Assembly: GCF_013386165.1 (NCBI RefSeq)
Contig: NZ_JACAOS010000001.1
Coordinates: 361,476-425,475, forward strand
Source: Pseudomonas gingeri
GTDB lineage: Bacteria > Pseudomonadota > Gammaproteobacteria > Pseudomonadales > Pseudomonadaceae
Direction: 5' to 3'
Length of the DNA: 64,000 nucleotides
The notes beneath the pieces were generated by a model. That model did no database searches. It saw only the letters and a program-made list of their open reading frames with translations, and was not told the origin of the DNA. Position numbers and translations under genes: made by a program. Positions 54,676 to 62,203 of the stretch are shown here, in pieces (the first letter of the stretch is position 1; each line of letters begins with the position of its first letter).

Positions 54676-56178
54676 ATGAGCGACCTACAACTCGACCCGC
54701 AAGCCCTGCAACAGGAAGAAAACACCCTGATCGCCCTGCGCAAGGAAAAGCTGGCTGCCGAGCGCGCCAAGGGTCAGGCCTTCCCCAACGACTTCCGTCG
54801 CGACGCCTACTGCGAAGATTTGCAGAAACAGTACGCCGACAAGACCAAGGAAGAGCTGGCAGAGGCAGCGATCCCGGTCAAGGTTGCCGGTCGCATCATG
54901 CTCAACCGTGGCTCCTTCATGGTGATCCAGGACATGTCCGGGCGCATCCAGGTCTACGTCAACCGCAAGACCTTGTCGGAAGACACCCTGGCCGCGGTGA
55001 AAACCTGGGACCTGGGCGACATCATCGCCGCCGAGGGCACACTGGCCCGTTCGGGCAAGGGCGACCTGTACGTTGAAATGACCGAAGTGCGCCTGCTGAC
55101 CAAGTCCCTGCGCCCGCTGCCGGACAAGCACCACGGCCTGACCGACACCGAAACCCGTTATCGCCAGCGCTACGTCGACCTGATCGTCAACGAAGAAGTC
55201 CGCCAGACGTTCCGCGTGCGTTCGCAGGTCATCGCCCATATCCGCAACTTCATGATGCAGCGCGATTTCATGGAAGTGGAAACGCCGATGCTGCAAACCA
55301 TCCCCGGTGGTGCCGCGGCCAAGCCGTTCGAAACCCACCACAATGCGCTGGACATGGGCATGTACCTGCGCATCGCGCCGGAGTTGTACCTCAAGCGCCT
55401 GGTGGTCGGTGGCTTCGAGCGGGTGTTCGAGATCAACCGCAACTTCCGTAACGAAGGCGTGTCGACCCGGCACAACCCTGAATTCACCATGTTGGAGTTC
55501 TACCAGGCGTACGCCGACTACGAAGACAACATGGACCTGACCGAAGAGCTGTTCCGTGAGCTGGCCCAGGCCGTTCTGGGCAGCACCGATGTGCCGTACG
55601 GCGACAAGGTCTTCCACTTCGGTGAACCTTTCGTGCGCCTGTCGGTGTTCGATTCGATCCTCAAGTACAACCCGGAACTGACCGCCGCCGACTTGCAGGA
55701 CGTCGACAAGGCCCGCGCCATTGCCAAGCAGGCCGGCGCCAAGGTGCTCGGCTTCGAAGGCCTGGGCAAGTTGCAGGTGATGATTTTCGAAGAGCTGGTC
55801 GAGCACAAGCTGGAACAGCCGCACTTCATTACCGAGTACCCGTTCGAAGTCTCGCCGCTGGCTCGCCGCAATGACGACAACCCGAACGTCACCGACCGTT
55901 TCGAGCTGTTTATCGGTGGCCGTGAAATCGCCAACGCCTATTCCGAGTTGAACGACGCGGAAGACCAGGCCGAGCGCTTCCAGGCCCAGGTGGCCGAGAA
56001 GGACGCCGGCGACGACGAAGCCATGCACTACGACGCCGACTTTGTGCGGGCGCTGGAGTACGGCATGCCGCCGACCGCGGGTGAGGGCATCGGTATCGAC
56101 CGCCTGGTGATGTTGCTCACCAACGCACCGTCGATTCGCGACGTGATCCTGTTCCCGCACATGCGGCCACAAGCGTAA
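54676..56178 (+). CDS. lysS: Lysyl-tRNA synthetase (class II)
   Basis: A 500-residue enzyme charging tRNA-Lys. The N-terminal OB-fold anticodon-binding domain covers about 60-150 ([20 protein letters not shown]). The class II catalytic domain follows with motif 2 [20 protein letters not shown] and motif 3 [15 protein letters not shown]. Length is normal. It lies 96 bases after prfB, with a small hairpin (GCGCACCAAGGTGCGC, about 54597-54612) between them. A terminator at 56191 ends the unit. Confidence 0.97.
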   Translation: MSDLQLDPQALQQEENTLIALRKEKLAAERAKGQAFPNDFRRDAYCEDLQKQYADKTKEELAEAAIPVKVAGRIMLNRGSFMVIQDMSGRIQVYVNRKTLSEDTLAAVKTWDLGDIIAAEGTLARSGKGDLYVEMTEVRLLTKSLRPLPDKHHGLTDTETRYRQRYVDLIVNEEVRQTFRVRSQVIAHIRNFMMQRDFMEVETPMLQTIPGGAAAKPFETHHNALDMGMYLRIAPELYLKRLVVGGFERVFEINRNFRNEGVSTRHNPEFTMLEFYQAYADYEDNMDLTEELFRELAQAVLGSTDVPYGDKVFHFGEPFVRLSVFDSILKYNPELTAADLQDVDKARAIAKQAGAKVLGFEGLGKLQVMIFEELVEHKLEQPHFITEYPFEVSPLARRNDDNPNVTDRFELFIGGREIANAYSELNDAEDQAERFQAQVAEKDAGDDEAMHYDADFVRALEYGMPPTAGEGIGIDRLVMLLTNAPSIRDVILFPHMRPQA

Positions 56179-56190
56179 ACCTGTTGTTGA

Positions 56191-56219
56191 AAAAGCCGCC
56201 CTTGCAAGGCGGCTTTTTT
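56191..56219 (+). terminator. intrinsic terminator after lysS
   Basis: AAAAGCCGCC and GGCGGCTTTTTT form a perfect stem with loop CTTGCAA and a T-run. Confidence 0.92.
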
Positions 56220-56283
56220 ATTGTCTGTTGGGACTGATGTTTCAAATTATTACAAGAGAGGAAGACCGGTAGTGGAGCGTGCA

Positions 56284-56988
56284 ATGGCGCAAAAGGGAGC
56301 AGCTGGCGTCGCTACGGCGGTGGCTGAGAGCGTTCAGTATCAAGGGCGCAAGGCCAGTCGACAGGGAAGCGAGCAGCGACGACAGGCGATTCTTGACGCC
56401 GCCATGCGCATTGTCGTGCGCGACGGTGTGCGCGGGGTACGGCACCGTGCGGTGGCCGCCGAGGCCGATGTGCCGCTGTCGGCCACCACCTATTACTTCA
56501 AGGATATCGATGACCTGCTCACCGATACCTTCGCCCAGTATGTCGAGCGTAGTGCGGCCTTTATGGCCAAGCTGTGGGAAAACACCGAGGGCGTGTTGCG
56601 CGAGATGCTCGCCTACGGTGATGGCAGTGCGGCGTCACGGGCGCAACTGGCCGACGACATCGCCCGTATGGCCGCCGATTATATCCTGCGTCAACTGCAT
56701 AACCGTCGCGAGCACCTGATGGCCGAACAGGCGTTTCGCCAGGAAGCGCTGATCAATCCCCGCCTGGCGGTGCTGGTGCGTTCGCATCAGCAAATTCTCC
56801 TACGGGGAACTTGCCAGTTTTTCCAGGTTCTAGGGTCTAAAGAGCCACAGCAGGATGCCAAAGTGTTGACGGCGATTATCGGACGGATGGAATATCAGGG
56901 CCTGCTCAACGACGCTGAGGTCCAGTCCGAACAGGACATGCTGGGGATCCTCTCGCGTTACATGCACCTGGTGCTGGCCTCGGTCTAG
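56284..56988 (+). CDS. TetR-family transcriptional regulator
   Basis: A 234-residue repressor-type protein. The ATG at 56284 has GGAG six bases upstream; a GTG at 56272 behind GAGAGGA would add four residues. The DNA-binding domain falls at about 33-80 with RRQAILDAAMRIVVRDGVRG and AVAAEADVPLSATTYYFKDIDDLL. The C-terminal ligand domain is of unknown specificity. In P. aeruginosa a TetR gene also follows lysS. It precedes the QEGLA-motif gene by 46 bases, so they may share a transcript. Confidence 0.9.
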   Translation: MAQKGAAGVATAVAESVQYQGRKASRQGSEQRRQAILDAAMRIVVRDGVRGVRHRAVAAEADVPLSATTYYFKDIDDLLTDTFAQYVERSAAFMAKLWENTEGVLREMLAYGDGSAASRAQLADDIARMAADYILRQLHNRREHLMAEQAFRQEALINPRLAVLVRSHQQILLRGTCQFFQVLGSKEPQQDAKVLTAIIGRMEYQGLLNDAEVQSEQDMLGILSRYMHLVLASV

Positions 56989-57034
56989 GCTGTTTTGCAT
57001 GGCTATTCACCGCTGTAACCCTCAGGAGTCACCC

Positions 57035-58312
57035 TTGGACGATTACCAGCAGACGATACGCAGCCTCTCCGATCGCATTGTGCTGGCACAGACACCGATT
57101 CGCGTGCTCGACGCGGTGAAGTGGGACGAGAACATCCGCAAGGGTTTTCTCAAGGGCAAGGGCAAGGAAATGCCGGCGGTGGATCGCGACTATTACGCCT
57201 CGCGGCCACTGTCGTTCGATTCCGGTGCGGTGAAGGCGGAGTTTCAGAGTATCGAGCGCGATGTCACCCGGCGTCTCGGCCAGTTCAACCCGGTCGGGCA
57301 GATCATGCGCCGGATGTGCCGCGAGTACCGTCAGGTGGTGCGGATGCTCGAAGCCCGTGGTACCGCGGATTTCGGCCTGATTTCCCAGGAATTGTACGGC
57401 GCCGCGTCGGACGCGTTCCACGCCGGTGACCCGACCCTGGCCGACCTCGGGTTGATGCTGTCTGATTACCTGAACAATATCGACGGCCGTGGCGACCTGA
57501 AGGACGAGCCCAAGACCCTCACCGCCAAGGACGCGGTCAGCATGCTGCAAAGCCGTCTGAACAAGGTGTTCGGTGAGGCCGAGGAAACCATCCGGGTCTT
57601 CGAGTCCGACGGCATTGTTGCCGACGCAGCGGCCGGTGCCGACTACATCAAGATCCGCGCCGATGCGATGTTCAACTCGCGGGATGTGCGGGCGCTGGAG
57701 GTGCATGAAGGGTTGGTGCATGTCGGCACCACCCTCAACGGCTTGAACCAGCCGATCTGCACCTTCCTGTCCAAGGGCCCGCCCTCGTCGACCGTGACCC
57801 AGGAAGGCCTGGCGATCCTGATGGAAGTGATTGCCTTCGCCTCTTATCCGACCCGTCTGCGCAAGTTGACCAACCGCACCCGGGCCATCGATATGGTCGA
57901 GCAGGGCGCAGATTTCCTCCAGGTGTTCGAGTTCTTCCGCGAGCAGGGTTTCGAGATGGCGGAAAGCTACGGCAATGCCAGTCGGATCTTCCGGGGCTCG
58001 ACACCGACGGGGCTGCCATTTACCAAAGACTTGTCCTACCTCAAGGGCTTCATCATGGTTTACAACTATATTCAGTTGGCCGTGCGCAAGGGCAAGCTCG
58101 AGCAGGTGCCGTTGTTGTTTTGCGGCAAGACCACGTTGGAGGATATGCGCACGCTGCGCCAGTTGGTGGATGAGGGCCTGGTGGTGCCGCCCAAGTACCT
58201 TCCGGAGCAGTTTCGCGACATGAATGCGTTGTCGGCCTGGATGTGTTTCAGCAACTTCCTGAACCACTTGAGCCTGGATCGGATCGAGGCGGATTACTCT
58301 AATATCCTCTGA
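57035..58312 (+). CDS. QEGLA-motif DUF1704 putative metallopeptidase (TIGR02421)
   Basis: A 425-residue protein of the DUF1704 family, annotated in other genomes as flavohemoglobin expression-modulating QEGLA motif protein. I chose the TTG at 57035 because AGGAG lies six bases upstream; the ATG at 56999 has no clear site and would add 12 residues. The signature HEGLVHVGTTLNG supplies an HExxxH zinc-binding pair, and VTQEGLAILMEVIAF contains the QEGLA motif with a further Glu. These are the features that relate the family to eukaryotic MATCAP tubulin tyrosine carboxypeptidases. The bacterial substrate is unknown. Confidence 0.87.
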   Translation: MDDYQQTIRSLSDRIVLAQTPIRVLDAVKWDENIRKGFLKGKGKEMPAVDRDYYASRPLSFDSGAVKAEFQSIERDVTRRLGQFNPVGQIMRRMCREYRQVVRMLEARGTADFGLISQELYGAASDAFHAGDPTLADLGLMLSDYLNNIDGRGDLKDEPKTLTAKDAVSMLQSRLNKVFGEAEETIRVFESDGIVADAAAGADYIKIRADAMFNSRDVRALEVHEGLVHVGTTLNGLNQPICTFLSKGPPSSTVTQEGLAILMEVIAFASYPTRLRKLTNRTRAIDMVEQGADFLQVFEFFREQGFEMAESYGNASRIFRGSTPTGLPFTKDLSYLKGFIMVYNYIQLAVRKGKLEQVPLLFCGKTTLEDMRTLRQLVDEGLVVPPKYLPEQFRDMNALSAWMCFSNFLNHLSLDRIEADYSNIL

Positions 58313-58331
58313 TCGCTGAACCGCCGTACCT

Positions 58332-58432
58332 TGTAGGAGCGAGCTTGCTCGCGATGGACGTCAACGATAACGCGGGCTACCTGATGCCCTGCGGTGTCTG
58401 GGCTACCATCGCGAGCAAGCTCGCTCCTACAG
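58332..58432. repeat. REP-type inverted repeat pair
   Basis: TGTAGGAGCGAGCTTGCTCG and CGAGCAAGCTCGCTCCTACA are perfect complements separated by about 60 bases. It lies between the QEGLA gene and the hydrolase gene. Confidence 0.92.
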
Positions 58433-58474
58433 GTGGCGGTGGTGTTTTTATCTATATTGCGAGGCTTCAAACGG

Positions 58475-59389
58475 ATGAGAATCCTCGGCATGCTCTGCCT
58501 GCTATTGACCCTGGGCGGTTGCAGTTCTCTGCTGTTCTATCCCGATCCCGGCCTGCCGTTCACCCCGGACAAGGCTCACCTCGAATACCGCGACGTCACC
58601 CTGACCACCGCCGACGGCCTGCGCCTGCGTGCCTGGTGGTTGCCGGTCAAGGCCGGCGTGGCGGTCAAGGGCACGGTGCTGCACCTGCATGGCAATGGCG
58701 GCAACCTGGCCGCGCATCTGGGCGGCAGTTGGTGGTTGCCGGAGCAGGGCTACCAGGTGCTGATGCTCGATTATCGCGGCTATGGCGTGTCCGAAGGCGA
58801 GCCGAGCCTGCCGGCGGTTTATCAGGATATCGATGCCGCGTTCGACTGGTTGCAAAAGGCCCCCGAAGTGCAAGGTAAACCTTTGGTGGTCCTGGGGCAG
58901 AGCCTCGGCGGGTCGCTGGTGGTGCATTACCTGGTGGAGCGTCATCCCGAATACCAATCGCGCCTCAAGGCCCTGGTGCTCGATGGCGCGCCGGCCAGCT
59001 ACCGTTCGGTGGGCCGCGATGCCCTCGCTTCGTCCTGGCTGACCTGGCCGCTGCAGATCCCGCTGTCCTGGCTGGTGCCCGATGGCGACAGTGCGATCAA
59101 GGCCATGCCACGCCTGACCGGCGTGCCGAAACTGATTTTCCACAGCCTCGACGACCCGGTCGTGCCGCTGGCCAATGGCATCCAGCTATATCAGGCGGCA
59201 CCGCCACCGCGGGTGCTGCAACTGACCCGTGGCGGTCATGTGCAGACCTTCGGCGATCCGACCTGGCGCAAGGTGATGCTGCGTTACCTTGATGACCCGC
59301 AACACTTCAACGGCCTGCGCCGCCTGGGCGAGATCCCGAATTACCCGCCTGTCCCGAATTCGAATGCTGAACCAGAGAGTCCGCAATGA
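58475..59389 (+). CDS. alpha/beta hydrolase lipoprotein (BEM46/ABHD13-like)
   Basis: A 304-residue protein from the ATG at 58475. The start MRILGMLCLLLTLGGCSS is a lipoprotein signal with Cys at about residue 16. The alpha/beta hydrolase fold shows LHLHGNGGNLAAHLGG (oxyanion region), the nucleophile elbow LGQSLGGSL, the Asp in LIFHSLDDPVVP and the His in LTRGGHVQTF, so the catalytic triad is complete. Esterase or thioesterase activity is likely; the substrate is unknown. It overlaps the next gene by four bases (ATGA). Confidence 0.88.
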   Translation: MRILGMLCLLLTLGGCSSLLFYPDPGLPFTPDKAHLEYRDVTLTTADGLRLRAWWLPVKAGVAVKGTVLHLHGNGGNLAAHLGGSWWLPEQGYQVLMLDYRGYGVSEGEPSLPAVYQDIDAAFDWLQKAPEVQGKPLVVLGQSLGGSLVVHYLVERHPEYQSRLKALVLDGAPASYRSVGRDALASSWLTWPLQIPLSWLVPDGDSAIKAMPRLTGVPKLIFHSLDDPVVPLANGIQLYQAAPPPRVLQLTRGGHVQTFGDPTWRKVMLRYLDDPQHFNGLRRLGEIPNYPPVPNSNAEPESPQ

Positions 59390-59712
59390 CTGAAGAACGT
59401 AACGCCATTCCCCTGATCATCACCGGTATTTGCAGCATCATCGGTACGGTGGCCTGCCTGTGGTACTACGGTTACCTGCATTTCGCCAAGCCGGAGGATG
59501 CCTTGCTGCTGAACGAGTTCACCATGCTCAAGACGGTGCCCGGGGAGGACTACAAGATCGCGCTGGAGCCGGCGGCGCAAACGGCGCAGTGCATCGACGG
59601 TGTGCTGGTGCTGTTCGACACTGAACAGAAGGGCCTGACCGGTGTGCTGGTCAATAGCCAGAAGCAGGCGGTGCGCTGCATGGGGCAGGAGACGCCGAAG
59701 CTTGAGCAGTAA
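59386..59712 (+). CDS. hypothetical single-helix membrane-anchored protein
   Basis: A 108-residue protein with one N-terminal membrane helix (IPLIITGICSIIGTVACLWYYGYL) and a probably periplasmic domain with two cysteines (QCIDGVLVLF and AVRCMGQE) that could form a disulfide. The family is not recognised. Its ATG overlaps the hydrolase stop, so the two are translationally coupled and may act together. A terminator follows. Confidence 0.75.
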   Translation: MTEERNAIPLIITGICSIIGTVACLWYYGYLHFAKPEDALLLNEFTMLKTVPGEDYKIALEPAAQTAQCIDGVLVLFDTEQKGLTGVLVNSQKQAVRCMGQETPKLEQ

Positions 59713-59735
59713 CCGGCCCTCGGCAGAGCGCCCAT

Positions 59736-59770
59736 AAAAAAACCGCCTGATTGAATCAGGCGGTTTTTTT
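59736..59770. terminator. bidirectional intrinsic terminator
   Basis: AAAAAACCGCCTGA and TCAGGCGGTTTTTT form a long perfect stem with loop TTGAA, between the membrane-protein gene and the convergent OmpA-like gene. A and T runs on both sides allow use in both directions. Confidence 0.93.
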
Positions 59771-59777
59771 TAGCCGA

Positions 59778-60569
59778 TCAGTTATTGCTGCTGATCGATG
59801 AACGCGGTGCGACGGGCTGGTTGTCGTTGGAAATGGTCACTTCCACGCGACGGTTCATGGCACGTCCGGAAACACTGCCGTTATCCGCCACCGGGTACTC
59901 CTTGCCATAGCCCTGGCTCACAATGCGCGAAGGGTCCACGCCCATCTTGATCAGTGCCACCTGCACCGAGGTGGCGCGGCGCTCCGACAGGTTCTGGTTG
60001 TAACCCGAGGCGCCGGTGCTGTCGGTGTAGCCCTCGATGATGACTTTGCGGTCAGGGTTTTCCTGGAGGAACTGCGCCAGCTTGTTGATGTTCACCAGAC
60101 CGGAGGATTTCAGGTCGGCCTTGTTGGTGGCGAACAGTACGTCACCGAAGGTCACCAGGGTGCCGCGTTCGGTCTGCTTGGCATTCAGGCTTTCCTGCAA
60201 CTGCTTGATCTGCTGGTCGCGGGCGTCCAGCCGGGCCTGGGCCCGTTGCGCCGAGGCGTTTTTCAGATTGGCTTCGGCGGTGCGCAGGGCGATGGTCTGT
60301 TTCGCCACTTCAATCCGCTGGTTGGTCAGATAAGCCAGTTGGTCGACGGTCTGGACGTTTTCACGGTCCTGGTAGGCCTTGTTGGTCTTGTCCAGGTAGT
60401 CGCTGGCGTCCTTGGTCTCCAGGGCCGCGACCTTGCTCGCTTGCGGGTTGGCTTGCAGGCCGGAGAAGTTGGTGCGCGCTTGCTCCAGGTTGGGGTTGGG
60501 CTGCGACGAGCAGGCGGCCAGGCCGACGCTGAGGGCCAACAGGGCGGGGATCATCAATTGTTTACGCAT
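59778..60569 (-). CDS. OmpA-family lipoprotein with DUF4398 domain (LptF-like)
   Basis: A 263-residue outer-membrane lipoprotein. The signal MRKQLMIPALLALSVGLAACSSQ has lipobox LAAC with Cys20. A DUF4398 helical region (about 25-140) is followed by a peptidoglycan-binding OmpA_C domain (about 145-250) with VTFGDVLFATNKADL, IEGYTDSTGASGYNQNLSERRA and GRAMNRRVEV. It matches the position and layout of P. aeruginosa PA3692 (LptF), an AlgU-linked gene. It follows the DUF4398 lipoprotein gene on the same strand with 61 bases between, and both probably tie the outer membrane to the cell wall. Confidence 0.92.
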   Translation of the reverse strand: MRKQLMIPALLALSVGLAACSSQPNPNLEQARTNFSGLQANPQASKVAALETKDASDYLDKTNKAYQDRENVQTVDQLAYLTNQRIEVAKQTIALRTAEANLKNASAQRAQARLDARDQQIKQLQESLNAKQTERGTLVTFGDVLFATNKADLKSSGLVNINKLAQFLQENPDRKVIIEGYTDSTGASGYNQNLSERRATSVQVALIKMGVDPSRIVSQGYGKEYPVADNGSVSGRAMNRRVEVTISNDNQPVAPRSSISSNN

Positions 60570-60630
60570 AATGGTTCATCCTTTTTAGGGTTCAGGCTTC
60601 AGGGACAGGGGGCGTCAGCCGGGTCGATGC

Positions 60631-61053
60631 TTACTGCACCGGTTGCACGGCGCGTTGGCTTTCCTGACGCAATTCCTGAACACCTTTCTGTGAGTCCTTC
60701 ACGGCCAACTCGGCCTTGGCGGCCTGGGCCTTGCGTTCGGCGACGCGGGCATCCCATTCGGCCTGTTCGGACAGGCGGCGGGCTTCGTCATACTTTTTGT
60801 CGTGCATGGCCAGTTCAGCTTGTTTGAGCTTGTCCTGGGCCGACTTCATTTCCACTGCGGCGTATTCGGTACCGCCGGCGCTGACGGCGCTGTTGACCGC
60901 CGATTGGGTGACGGCGTACTGCTCGGTCGGCGGGTTACCGGCGCAACCGGCCAGAAGCAGGCTGCTGCCGAGTACCAGGGCGGCCAGTTTCAGCCCACGC
61001 AGGGGGGTAAGCGAGGATTGGACAGTGCGGGTCTTCATGATCTTCAACTCCAT
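60631..61053 (-). CDS. DUF4398 lipoprotein
   Basis: A 140-residue lipoprotein with lipobox LLAGC and a coiled-coil-rich DUF4398 body (MKSAQDKLKQAELAMHDKKY, then RLSEQAEWDARVAERKAQAA). Two ATGs fit: 61053 with AGGAG seven bases upstream, and 61038 with GGAG nine bases upstream. The earlier is used. The DUF4398 region resembles the N-terminal half of the OmpA-like protein downstream, so the pair may have arisen by duplication of this module. The function is unknown. Confidence 0.88.
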   Translation of the reverse strand: MELKIMKTRTVQSSLTPLRGLKLAALVLGSSLLLAGCAGNPPTEQYAVTQSAVNSAVSAGGTEYAAVEMKSAQDKLKQAELAMHDKKYDEARRLSEQAEWDARVAERKAQAAKAELAVKDSQKGVQELRQESQRAVQPVQ

Positions 61054-61257
61054 TGGATAGCTCCTGAATGACGACAGCGTCCATCACGGTCCGGGGCCTG
61101 GCGCGCCGTGTTCGGCGGCAGCGCCGGTAGTGTTTTCACTGCAACTGCTCGGGTGATGGTTACTGGGTGTGACCCGAGGCTTTTTTGAATAGTTCAGGAA
61201 AAAGATGGCTCATTGCTGGAAAAAATGCTGACCGAGTGGTCAGTGCATGGAGCCTGA

Positions 61258-61620
61258 AGCTGGCAAGTCAGTTCCTACAGGGATCGTGGGCCGACTGGGT
61301 ATTTGCGCTGAGACGCGGGGTTGTAGGAGCCGGCTTGCTGGCGATAGCGGCGGTGAATGTGGCATCGCCATCGCTGGCAAGCCAGCTCCTACAGGGATCG
61401 TGGGGCGACTGGGTATTTGCGCTGAGACGCGGGGTTGCAGGAGCCGGCTTGCTGGCGATATCGGCGGTGAATGTGGGATCGCCATCGCTGGCAAGCCAGC
61501 TCCTACAGGAGTCGTGGGCTGACGGGTATTTGCGGAGAGACACGGGGTTGTAGGAGCCGGCTTGCTGGCGATGGCGGCAGTGAATCCTGCATCACCGTCG
61601 CAGGCAAGCCGGCACCTTCA
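61258..61620. repeat. tandem REP array, about 113-base unit repeated three times
   Basis: Units starting TTGTAGGAGCCGGCTTGCTG at 61321, 61435 (with one change, TTGCAGG) and 61548 recur at 114- and 113-base steps, preceded by a partial unit from 61258. Each unit holds an inverted REP pair plus a linker with GGGTATTTGCGCTGAGACGC. The last unit has diverged at its end. This fills the roughly 585-base gap at 61054-61638. Overlapping ORFs on both strands are by-products of the repeat. I see no gene here. Confidence 0.93.
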
Positions 61621-61638
61621 AAGGCGTCGCGTCAGGCT

Positions 61639-61980
61639 TTAATGTTTCGGTTTGTCCTGGGACGCCAGGTCATGCAGGTGTCGTCGTGACAGGGAAAGGA
61701 AACGCGGTGTCGGCCCGACATCCTCATACAGCGGATCACCTTCTTCGTCGGTGGCCACCACCTGTGAACCCTGGATATAAGGGAAACTGGCTTCCAGTTC
61801 CTCCAGCGCCGCGCCGATCAGCTCGCCGAGCAGTTCTTCCGGACGCCGTTTGGGGTACATCTCGATCACCGCCGCCAGTCGCGCCGCAGCTTCCACATCC
61901 AGATGAATGGCATAGCCAGTGTTGGTCAGGCGACCCTTGGCATTTTCTTCCCAGTGCTGGGCAAGCTCGCGGATTTTCAT
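61639..61980 (-). CDS. conserved small protein, annotated elsewhere as pilin assembly/type 1 pili tip component
   Basis: A 113-residue soluble protein from the ATG at 61980 (MKIRELAQHWEENAKGRLTN), supported by GAGG five bases upstream; an in-frame GTG at 61998 is weaker. The sequence contains IHLDVEAAARLAAVIEMYPKR and ends in a charged helix. It is a conserved Pseudomonas protein near ppc. I recall the name 'type 1 pili tip component' for relatives, but nothing in the sequence shows a pilin or export signal, so that label is doubtful. The function is unknown. Confidence 0.75.
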   Translation of the reverse strand: MKIRELAQHWEENAKGRLTNTGYAIHLDVEAAARLAAVIEMYPKRRPEELLGELIGAALEELEASFPYIQGSQVVATDEEGDPLYEDVGPTPRFLSLSRRHLHDLASQDKPKH

Positions 61981-62203
61981 ATCGACCTCAATTCGCACCC
62001 GGTGATAGCGGGTATTGCTGAGTAAACGGCCTGTGCCGGCGATAAAGCCCTTGTGGGGCCTATTATCAGACTAGCCCGAGGTGATGAGGTTCAGCGCGGA
62101 TTTTTGCCGGGCCGTAATTATTCGGCCGACTTGTAAGCATTCGCCGCCGTGGTGCACTCTTGAGCCAGATGAGCCATCTCAGCGTCCCCTGGAGAGTCTG
62201 TCG

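Noticed and set aside
61185..61553. ORFs of 84-122 codons on both strands with repeated peptides
   Set aside because: They are encoded entirely by the tandem REP array; the peptide repeat simply mirrors the DNA repeat.
61258..61620. CRISPR array
   Set aside because: The repeat units are about 113 bases, nearly identical throughout and built of inverted REP arms; there are no short repeats with unique spacers and no cas genes.
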